Assembly: GCF_003987345.1 (NCBI RefSeq)
Contig: NZ_PIPP01000003.1
Coordinates: 248,001-312,000 of the forward strand
Reading direction: 5' to 3'
DNA from: Aliidiomarina shirensis
GTDB lineage: Bacteria; Pseudomonadota; Gammaproteobacteria; Enterobacterales; Alteromonadaceae
Length of the DNA: 64,000 nt
Position 1 is the stretch's first letter. Every line of letters begins with the position of its first letter. The translations under genes and the position numbers were made by a program. Positions 44,970 through 52,317 of the stretch are shown here, one piece after another. The notes beneath the pieces are model-generated. The model did not search any database, was not told where the DNA came from, and saw only the letters and a list, made by a program, of their open reading frames with translations.

Positions 44970-46181
44970 TTGAGGCAGGTCGTCGTAGCAATTGAAAGTA
45001 CAGGTGCCGAGGTGTCTGCCGGGCACAGGATTATTGAAATTGGCTGTGTTGAACTCATTGATGAGCAAGTCACAGATCGTCGTTTTCATGTGTACCTGAA
45101 TCCAGAGCAAGAGGTTGACCCGTCTAGTATTGAAATACACGGAATAACTAATGAATTTCTTATAGATAAGCCAATCTTTAACGGCATTGTAGATGAGTTT
45201 TTGGAATTCATTGGAAACGATGAATTAGTTATATTCGATGCATCCATTGTTATCCCTTTTCTTCACAATGAAGTCCTATTATCTGAGACAGATAACAAGG
45301 AAAGGTCTTTAACCAACGATTTTGTCGATGTATTAGAAATCGGTAAAGAGAGGCATCCCGGACAAAATAACAGCCTATATAGCCTCTGTAAAAGGTATTA
45401 CGTTGATACTTCTTCGACGGGGTTAACTGGGGCTCTCTTCAGATCTGAGTTAATAGCTAAGCTTCTATTAGCTTTAATAAATGAAAGTACAAAGAAAATC
45501 ACCTCTGATCTCAGTAGATACGAAAAAGGTGATAACCTTGTTGTCGTGAAAACATTCTCTGAATTTGATGAAGCGATTGACGGCATAAGTAAGACTGCTC
45601 TTTGCAGGGGCGTGTCAAATCATGAGTATCCTCTTCTGCCCTCTCTATTTAGACACAACGATGTTGAGTCCGCTGATGTGCGTGAACACAACCTCATGTG
45701 GGTATTTAAAACGCATGCAAAACCACATTTACAAAGCCCCCCTGAGAACGATGTTGAATGGCTAACTATTGCACAGCACCACGGGCTTCCTACTAGGTTA
45801 CTAGACTGGAGTTTAAGTCCCTTAATCGCATGCTTTTTTGCTGTTTTCACTCTTAGTAAATCAGATGGTGCAATCTATGTTTATGACATAGGCAGGTTTA
45901 AAAAAGAGGAAGAAATAGATTCCCAAAAGTTAGAGAAAATTGTTGCATTTTTCCCTTCTCATGCAACGAGAAGGGTCACGGCGCAGTCCGGGATGTTCAC
46001 AATACATCCAACCAGTAATATGAAGCTGGAGTCAAAATCGATCAAGAAAATTGTAATACCCGCTGAACATAAAAGGTATTTTATGGAGAAGCTGGTGAAG
46101 TACGGTATTCATTCAGGTACTGTTTTCCCGGAGCTCGATGGTCTATCAAACTACTTACGCTACCTGAATGGATATAGGTAA
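44970..46181 (+). CDS. Inactivated DnaQ-like exonuclease fused to FRG domain
   Basis: The start is TTG at 44970, with GGGAGG nine bases upstream (403 residues). Residues 2-170 align along their whole length with the DnaQ/epsilon exonuclease (HRIIEIGCVELI, IHGITNEFLIDKPIF, HPGQNNSLYSLCKRYYVD, LTGALFRSELIA). The DEDDh catalytic set is nearly gone: first Asp to Ala-7, second Asp to Val-94, His to Thr-153 and last Asp to Arg-158; only Glu-9 remains. Residues 190-403 form an FRG domain: ALCRGVSNHEYPLLPSLFR then LTIAQHHGLPTRLLDWSLSP, with ACFFAVF. The first half may bind nucleic acid ends without cutting. It follows a TIR-like effector gene. I know no described system with this fusion. Confidence 0.85.
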   Translation: MRQVVVAIESTGAEVSAGHRIIEIGCVELIDEQVTDRRFHVYLNPEQEVDPSSIEIHGITNEFLIDKPIFNGIVDEFLEFIGNDELVIFDASIVIPFLHNEVLLSETDNKERSLTNDFVDVLEIGKERHPGQNNSLYSLCKRYYVDTSSTGLTGALFRSELIAKLLLALINESTKKITSDLSRYEKGDNLVVVKTFSEFDEAIDGISKTALCRGVSNHEYPLLPSLFRHNDVESADVREHNLMWVFKTHAKPHLQSPPENDVEWLTIAQHHGLPTRLLDWSLSPLIACFFAVFTLSKSDGAIYVYDIGRFKKEEEIDSQKLEKIVAFFPSHATRRVTAQSGMFTIHPTSNMKLESKSIKKIVIPAEHKRYFMEKLVKYGIHSGTVFPELDGLSNYLRYLNGYR

Positions 46182-46369
46182 CTATTAACAAGCGGGCATG
46201 AGTGAACTTTATCTCACGCAGGTGTAATGCCTCAAACGTTCCTCTACACATTTAATGGTTGAGCGTTATCAAGTCTTGCAACCAACCACGAGCAACGTGT
46301 GGAAATTAACGCCCGCGATTGTGGTAGGTTTGGAGTACAAAGCAAAGACAGCTCTATAACTTGCGATTG

Positions 46370-47416
46370 CTAACCCCTAAACTTGGGATTCGGTTGCATC
46401 ATAAACTGCCATAATGGCAACTCCTTCCCTTTGTATCCTTCGGGGATCTCAACAGCGAATACTTCGGGGTCAAGATTTGTGTCCAACGCAACGACACTTT
46501 TTTCGTATAAGGTTTGCTCTCCATACGAGATACTTATCATTGAGCTTAATTCGCCGATCATGGAAAAGATCTGCTCCTCCGGAGGGAGTTCCGGCTCGTA
46601 TGAAAATCTAGCACCTAGAAATCCATCGTCATCAAACATGCCTTCAGCTTCACTCTCAACCCAAGTACCAAACCTCATAAGGTAAAAAGCTACTGACTTT
46701 TCTAAATCATCCGTAATTTCTCTATCAGAGGAGTATACTTTTACATCGCCGATGATGAAACTTGCCTCACCCTTTTTGTTAACATTCGATTCTTGGGAGC
46801 GATCAGCAAGTAACTCGATGGATAGTTTGGGCTCTGTACCTATTGTGCGATCGCCCAACAATGACATTTCGTTTTGTGCCATTGCATTTATAAAGTCAGT
46901 CACATATCGATTTTTTTGCTCAATAAGGGATTCTTTTCGCAATAGAAACCATTTGTTTTGTCGTGAAAAGTAAATTGCAAATAATAGGGGAGTATCATGT
47001 AGATCAGAGTAATTCTCAATCTTTCTTAGGTAGTCCTTTTTGAAAGGGTAAGGTGACTTTATGTTCGGGAAATGACAATTTTTCACCTCAATAAAATACT
47101 GACTTCCGTTATTGAGTATTACCTTGTAATCTGGAGCCTGAATATCCTGCTCATCAGTAAATATCTCCCCACTATCTTCCTGCTTTATAAGGCGGCAATT
47201 TCCTAATCCCCCAGCTACATGGGCAAAAAGCGACTCTACTCGCTTACCATGCAATAGGTTAGGATTATCTCTAGACGCCTTTAGCGAGCTTCCGATTCGT
47301 TCAACGAAGTCGTTGGCATCTTCTTCAACACTAAGTTTGTACCCGTGCTCGCGACCTAAAGCGGTAAACAGGTCTATGACTTCAAACTTTTCTGGATTTC
47401 GCTTAACTCTTTTCAT
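46370..47416 (-). CDS. PD-(D/E)XK-like nuclease
   Basis: A 348-residue soluble protein. A restriction-endonuclease-like core can be placed in residues 55-125: the helix GKRVESLFAHVAGGLG (Glu-61), then APDYKVIL (Asp-96), then YFIEVKNCH (Glu-110 and Lys-112), which gives the E...D...ExK arrangement. The C-terminal 200 residues are of unknown type. Such proteins cut DNA in restriction-like and abortive defence systems. It is downstream of the TIR gene on the same strand (140 bases) and may share its transcript. The start codon has only a weak ribosome site. Nuclease fold is inferred from motifs. Confidence 0.68.
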   Translation of the reverse strand: MKRVKRNPEKFEVIDLFTALGREHGYKLSVEEDANDFVERIGSSLKASRDNPNLLHGKRVESLFAHVAGGLGNCRLIKQEDSGEIFTDEQDIQAPDYKVILNNGSQYFIEVKNCHFPNIKSPYPFKKDYLRKIENYSDLHDTPLLFAIYFSRQNKWFLLRKESLIEQKNRYVTDFINAMAQNEMSLLGDRTIGTEPKLSIELLADRSQESNVNKKGEASFIIGDVKVYSSDREITDDLEKSVAFYLMRFGTWVESEAEGMFDDDGFLGARFSYEPELPPEEQIFSMIGELSSMISISYGEQTLYEKSVVALDTNLDPEVFAVEIPEGYKGKELPLWQFMMQPNPKFRG

Positions 47417-47556
47417 AGTTCACCCAAGGTATCTCAAGGGCCTAAAGCATGGCTCACCAAACAATGGTAGCGCAGCAAGTATTTTAGCCGATGAAACCTG
47501 CTATTGCTTTGACTCCTTCCAAGGCGAAATAAGCTTCTTTCCGATTAAGTGTCTAC

Positions 47557-48627
47557 CTAACTCTGCTTAAGATTTATATCTCGACCTGATCGCTCGTATG
47601 TTTTACCTGATACACGGCTAAGGAAATCGATAAGTCTATTATAATGGTTTACTAAATAAGCGGCGTTGTATAGCTGACTATTTTCATGAAAGGCTTTAAT
47701 TATTCTGTCAACTTCATCGTCAGTTAGAGCCTTGACAACCCTCTTCATACGAATAAACCGATTTTTTGCCTCGGTGAAATCGGGGGAGTCGCAAAAGGCG
47801 CTTATCAGTGCGGATTGAAAACGAGCATTATTGCCAAGTCTCTTAACGATAAGCTCATAAATATCGTTTGCTATCCCTGCCATAGAGTTCGAATGTTTCT
47901 TTAGGGCCTGCCGCTCACCTATGAATCCCCTCGGATCAATTGCTCCAAGCTTAAGAGAAATAACTGGAATATCGCGTCCGAGCGCAAATCCCACCTCTTG
48001 GTTTGTCCATACACTGTCATGAAAATCATCGGTTAGATAAACTAGCATAACCTCCATTGTCTCTAAGCCTTTGACAATTTCACTTTGCCATGTAGTCATT
48101 GGCTCAATCGTATCATGGGCAACAAAGGAAGAAACACCATACTCCTCTAATGAAAAGGCGAGGACTTTCGCTTCCGCTTTATGTTTGTCCCTGTGACTAA
48201 TAAACAACCTTACATGATCCTGCTTCCAAATCGACAAAGTACTTGGGTCGATTTGCGCACGACTATTTATTAATGCCGCGTTTTGAAAGTAAGGGTCGTT
48301 TTGGTCTTCATCCTCAAACCTCACCGCGTGGATATACTCGTTCCCGATAGATCGACAGCACAACTCAAGCTTAGCTAACAAATCAACCTCAAAGTCTCTT
48401 TTTCTGGCTAGGGTAACTTCCCCAAATACCTCAGGAGGTAGGAACAATATGACATCGTGTCCATTCATACCGCCGTTCCAGTTATCATAACTGGTTTCCT
48501 CATGAACATAGATCCGTGATGAGCTAATAACTCGCGCCTGTAAATCATGCCCCGAACTTTGGTATTCAGTGGCTATGCGTTTGAGGTAGATTATTACCTT
48601 TGATGGAATAACGTATTTATTTATCAT
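47557..48627 (-). CDS. TIR-domain protein, probable NADase effector
   Basis: A 356-residue protein; GAGG precedes the ATG. Residues 1-130 form an N-terminal domain (SYDNWNGGMNGHDVILFLPP, DFEVDLLAKLELCCRSIG). Residues 138-240 are a TIR domain: VRLFISHRDKHKAEAKVLAF, the BB-loop region, MLVYLTDDFHDSVW and WTNQEVGFALGR, in which Glu-211 is at the catalytic position of NAD-cleaving TIRs. The C-terminal 110 residues are helical. Bacterial TIR proteins consume or cyclise NAD when a phage is sensed. It lies between the PIN-like and nuclease genes, all on the minus strand. Confidence 0.83.
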   Translation of the reverse strand: MINKYVIPSKVIIYLKRIATEYQSSGHDLQARVISSSRIYVHEETSYDNWNGGMNGHDVILFLPPEVFGEVTLARKRDFEVDLLAKLELCCRSIGNEYIHAVRFEDEDQNDPYFQNAALINSRAQIDPSTLSIWKQDHVRLFISHRDKHKAEAKVLAFSLEEYGVSSFVAHDTIEPMTTWQSEIVKGLETMEVMLVYLTDDFHDSVWTNQEVGFALGRDIPVISLKLGAIDPRGFIGERQALKKHSNSMAGIANDIYELIVKRLGNNARFQSALISAFCDSPDFTEAKNRFIRMKRVVKALTDDEVDRIIKAFHENSQLYNAAYLVNHYNRLIDFLSRVSGKTYERSGRDINLKQS

Positions 48628-48779
48628 TTTCTGGCCTCAAGTTACGGCAAAACCGTACTTCATGAGTTGTATGTTGTAAATTTTAATCGAAGTTTAAAAT
48701 CCACCTCTGGTAAGGCCTGAGTATTCTAGACACCTTATAATTCCTTAAAGTACTCAGCCCCTACCACTCATCTATTCGT

Positions 48780-49847
48780 CTACTCAGTCGGCAACTTTAA
48801 TTGAAGCACTTTAGTATTAGTCCCAGTAAACTCATAGGCTGCGGCAGCTTTCTTTATAAGGCGCTTATCGCTACTCATAAGGTAATTGCAATGAGTAGCT
48901 AAGGAAACATGCTGCATATCACTGAAGGAGCTAGCAAATCCCCTACACTGATTTAATTCTTTGTCGGGATGATAGCCAGCCAAATTCAGGTGGTAATAGA
49001 CACTGGAAACCTCTTCAGACAAGAAGCTATTTCGCACCGGGTGTATCGGGTTGGGAGTATCCACACCAAAAAACTGATGCATCGTAATCTCGGATTGTTT
49101 AATACTTTCGTCACGCGAGATAACTTCCCAAACTTGCTCGACGACTTGGGGTGGCTCTATGTTATTGAGATCTTTGGGGCTTAGCTTCAGATCTTCACGA
49201 TAACGATTCAACACCGACTGTGAGTTGTCGTTCAGCTTCAGGTTGCTATTGAGGCTCTTCACAAGCTGCTTCAAGATATCTTTGTACTCATCTAAAGAGA
49301 CTGCTCTCATCGTACCTAGAGAGTTAAACGAATGTGGAAGCTCTTCACGCGCGTTCGGGAAAAATAACTCTAAGGTTCTTAAGTTATCCTCTAACGACCT
49401 AGCGTTACGCTCAAATGCTTCAAGCATCCTTCCGGCGATATCATCGATTGTTAACTCAGGTAAACCACCCAATATTTTGCGACTAACCAATAAGCTGGCT
49501 TCCATCAAATAATCGAGGTCTCGTTGTTGAGAAAAACTCTTATAAACCTCTATCGGATCGTGAGACTGGATGACAGCGTTACCACTAGGCGTAAATTGAG
49601 CGTTCAGTTCCAATCGTAAATGATAAGCTTCTAACTCACTTAGAACCTCTATGTATTCGAAAGCACTTCCACCACCTTCCTCTGCACGGCTTATCTCTCT
49701 GAGCGTCTCATCTGAATAAATTGCTCGGTAGTTTTTCGAGAATACTGACGGTTCAAATGAAAACACTCCCTTTCTCAAACCGTCTATAACATTCTGGTCT
49801 AAATATATTAGAGGACGAAAATCATCTGCATCTTCGTAGTTCATCAT
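48780..49847 (-). CDS. PIN-like domain protein
   Basis: I take the ATG at 49847 (355 residues), which has GGAT six bases upstream; a frame to 49898 exists. The N-terminus PLIYLDQNVIDGLRKGVF and the C-terminal SFSDMQHVSLATHCNYLMSSDKRL match the split acidic residues of PIN-type RNases (Asp near 17, Asp near 311 and Asp near 328), separated by a long helical insertion instead of the usual compact fold. Such long PIN-like proteins occur in defence islands and may cut RNA. It is first of three minus-strand genes (PIN-like, TIR, nuclease). Confidence 0.65.
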   Translation of the reverse strand: MMNYEDADDFRPLIYLDQNVIDGLRKGVFSFEPSVFSKNYRAIYSDETLREISRAEEGGGSAFEYIEVLSELEAYHLRLELNAQFTPSGNAVIQSHDPIEVYKSFSQQRDLDYLMEASLLVSRKILGGLPELTIDDIAGRMLEAFERNARSLEDNLRTLELFFPNAREELPHSFNSLGTMRAVSLDEYKDILKQLVKSLNSNLKLNDNSQSVLNRYREDLKLSPKDLNNIEPPQVVEQVWEVISRDESIKQSEITMHQFFGVDTPNPIHPVRNSFLSEEVSSVYYHLNLAGYHPDKELNQCRGFASSFSDMQHVSLATHCNYLMSSDKRLIKKAAAAYEFTGTNTKVLQLKLPTE

Positions 49848-50087
49848 AAATAATCCACACCCTTCATCACAATCAAAACTAATGATGAAATAATACACTG
49901 GTCTGACCAGTTAATCAAGTAACTAAACTATTCGGAACTTCTCTAGCGCTATCCTCAACCAGCTAATACATTCTTCGCCGAGAACTGAATCTGCACCACT
50001 AGCCTAAACACTTACCTAGCCTTCTATGGATTTAATAGAAAATCATAGACGATTTCTGACTATTATTTGAGCATAGGACGAAACTTT

Positions 50088-50490
50088 ATGAACAACCAAC
50101 TGTGCAATTCGGAATTTAGAGGCGAGGTGTTTGATCAAACGATGAAACGAGAATACACCATTGCTGAACTTTATGACGCGGCTCGATGTATCCCCAAAGC
50201 AGCAAGTGCGGGCTATTTCTAGTTTGCATACACTACTTGAATACTTCGATAAGAAAGGCTGGGTAGTAGAATTCGAAAAACATCCCTATGAGGAACGTTT
50301 AACGACGATGGTGGAAATTAAAGAAAAAGCGCAAAACTACTTCACATGTGGAAGTGTATTTTCTTACCAACACATGATTAAGATACGAAAGCTCCAACAC
50401 CTAAATATCTCCCAATCAACGATGGGGCTGAATGCAAAGCTTATTAGTAAGGCTGTCTTAGGTTCACCAAACCAAGGCAGGCAAGATTAG
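50088..50490 (+). pseudogene. Hypothetical gene with probable frameshift
   Basis: An ATG at 50088 with AGGACG upstream opens a 44-codon frame ending MKREYTIAELYDAARCIPKA. A different frame overlaps it and continues MTRLDVSPKQQVRAISSLHT (from an ATG at 50173) to the TAA at 50488. The two join naturally at about 50175-50195 as TIAELYDA...RLDVSPKQQV, giving about 134 residues. Either a real frameshift has broken the gene, or the second frame is an independent gene of 105 residues starting at 50173. Unknown family. Confidence 0.45.
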
Positions 50491-50534
50491 GCTCAGTCCA
50501 CCCAATTAAAGCAGTACTATGAGAGAGTCTTTAT

Positions 50535-51209
50535 TCAGTCACGCAAAAACCGTGAATTTGAAAGAGACTCTTTCACGCGATTCAACCTCATCCTAACTGC
50601 GTCCTTCGAGAGACCGACCTTGTCGCCAATAGCTTCAAAAGTTTCACCGTCACACCTCAGCAGAATCATCTCAATGACATCGTTTGGAATTGATGCATCT
50701 TCCAGAATTTCGGTCAATTGCGGTTGGGTCGCGGCTGTTTCAACATCTTGCTTGTATAACTCACCAATCTTATTCGCTAGCCAGTCGTCAAAGTTACTCT
50801 CCGTATCTGAATCGCCAGAATTAATCGGGAACACCTCTCGCGCTCTAACCCCGACTTTCCCACTTTTAGCGTTAACAGACCAGCGCTTGAAGCGCGTTTT
50901 GGCATAGTAGCCTACACCTCTATACATATAAGGAGTAAGAGTACAGCGGGGGGTTCCATACGTTTCTAGTCCCAACAAGTACCACTCCTCGCTTATTGGT
51001 TCTCTTGAGGCCATCTCAAGTAAGCTGGTCGACACATCGCTAATGGCATCTTCTGTTATCTGCTTATATTCAGTGGAGCCAACATCTATATGACTTCTGA
51101 AGATTCTTTTGATAAGTCGTTCCGACTTACGATTAAAGGCTTCCGAAATCGAAATGAGACTTATCGCCTCAGCGATTGAAGAAGGTCTGCCCCGCACTTT
51201 TTGTTCCAC
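50535..51209 (-). CDS. Sigma-70-like transcription regulator
   Basis: A 224-residue protein with a sigma region 4-type helix-turn-helix at the C-terminus: VIEMILLRCDGETFEAIGDK followed by VGLSKDAVRMRLNRVKESL. The middle (residues 40-130) is helical and ends with KTRFKRWSVNAKSGK, compatible with a region 2-like segment, but the -10 recognition motif is not clear. Upstream, between it and the divergent tnsA, is a two-copy direct repeat that could be its binding site. It probably controls transposon genes. A similar arrangement is not part of classical Tn7. Confidence 0.65.
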   Translation of the reverse strand: MEQKVRGRPSSIAEAISLISISEAFNRKSERLIKRIFRSHIDVGSTEYKQITEDAISDVSTSLLEMASREPISEEWYLLGLETYGTPRCTLTPYMYRGVGYYAKTRFKRWSVNAKSGKVGVRAREVFPINSGDSDTESNFDDWLANKIGELYKQDVETAATQPQLTEILEDASIPNDVIEMILLRCDGETFEAIGDKVGLSKDAVRMRLNRVKESLSNSRFLRD

Positions 51210-51260
51210 TATCTCTGGCTCCTGTCAGCAAAAAAATACCTGACAATTTTTTCAAAAAAT

Positions 51261-51396
51261 TTGTTCGCTTTCACTCAGTCTCTTAGTGGGTATCAATATC
51301 AAGGCAAAAAAGAGAAGTGAATTAACCCGTCTTGGAAGAAAACAATTGTTCGTTTTTCGCAACTTCCTTAGTGGGTAATAAATAACAGCAAAAAAG
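51261..51396. repeat. Two-copy direct repeat upstream of sigma-like gene and tnsA
   Basis: Three blocks repeat in order: TTGTTCG (51261, 51346), CTTAGTGGGTA (51282, 51367) and GCAAAAAAG (51304, 51388). Offsets are 85, 85 and 84 bases, so the unit is about 50 bases. The surrounding 476-base gap (51210-51685) holds no gene and is very A+T rich. Regulatory DNA is the likeliest role. Confidence 0.7.
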
Positions 51397-51589
51397 GAAA
51401 AAAGGTTATGGAACAAAATAGTCTAAAAAAACCGCAAATATAACTTTTTACAACTCCAATTAATTGTTGGCGTAAATAGTACGGAATTACAGTTGAAATT
51501 CAAATACCTAAACAAAGGAAAAATAACAAAAAATCAAAAAAAGTAAACAATACAATTAGTTAAATGGACTATTTTAATTAGCTTTAAAT

Positions 51590-51619
51590 TTGACACGGTG
51601 TTTTTTTGCACAATATTTA
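51590..51619 (+). promoter_or_regulatory. Likely promoter of the tns operon
   Basis: TTGACA at 51590-51595 is a perfect -35 element. AATATT or TATTTA begins 16-18 bases later as a possible -10. tnsA starts 67 bases further on. Confidence 0.5.
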
Positions 51620-51685
51620 ACCCCCCAAATCGCAATAAATTGAAGACTTACACCATGAAAATGAACCTTTAGAGAGATAAATGAG

Positions 51686-52315
51686 ATGAAACAGAGAAAT
51701 ATCAAAGGCGCAACGCTGTTTAACCCACGGATATACCATCCATCATATCTGAACAAGATGTCACTTCAGTGCGATAGCGAATGGGAACGTCGATTTTTAA
51801 TTGACTGCGAATTTGATAAATCGATCAAGCGCTTCATGACGCAGCCAAACAGTTTCATCTATACATACGACGGTAAAAAGCGCCGCTTCACAAGCGATGT
51901 CCGAATTGAATACAAGAACGGTAGCTTTCGAGACATCGAAATAAAAGATGCACGCTATTCAGCATCCGATGAGCTGGATAAAAAAGTTGCTCACATATCA
52001 GAGCTTCTTAAAAAGCATCAAAAGTCGAGCCTGACGATCATTACATCAGACGATATTCAACGAGATCCGGGGCACGTTACGCGGCAGCTTCTCTATAGAT
52101 ACATGTTTATTGAGCTGCCGGAGGCACTTTGGAAAGCTGGAGTTAAAGCTTTGCAACGCTCCAGTATGACAATTAGCGAACTTGAAGACCGCTTTATCAA
52201 ATTGGGTGGCACGCGCCATTCCGCTTGGGCTTTTCTCGCCAAGCAGTATTCAGATATCAATTTCTCTGATGAACCTCAAATATCGCCACTCACTACGATC
52301 AAATGGAGTAAATAG
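51686..52315 (+). CDS. tnsA: TnsA endonuclease
   Basis: A 209-residue protein of the TnsA family, the subunit that cuts the 5' strands at the ends of Tn7-type elements so that the element leaves cleanly. The restriction-enzyme-like core includes LQCDSEWERRFLIDCEFD near residues 28-44 (acidic Glu), FTSDVRIEY with Asp-71 and FRDIEIKDAR with Glu-85 and Lys-87. It is shorter than Tn7 TnsA (273), with a compact C-terminal helical domain that contacts TnsC. It is the first of four tightly spaced genes; the gap to tnsB is two bases. Confidence 0.88.
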   Translation: MKQRNIKGATLFNPRIYHPSYLNKMSLQCDSEWERRFLIDCEFDKSIKRFMTQPNSFIYTYDGKKRRFTSDVRIEYKNGSFRDIEIKDARYSASDELDKKVAHISELLKKHQKSSLTIITSDDIQRDPGHVTRQLLYRYMFIELPEALWKAGVKALQRSSMTISELEDRFIKLGGTRHSAWAFLAKQYSDINFSDEPQISPLTTIKWSK

Positions 52316-52317
52316 CC

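Noticed and set aside
51261-51396. Direct repeats as a CRISPR array
   Set aside because: There are only two imperfect copies with an 85-base step, and no cas genes are nearby.
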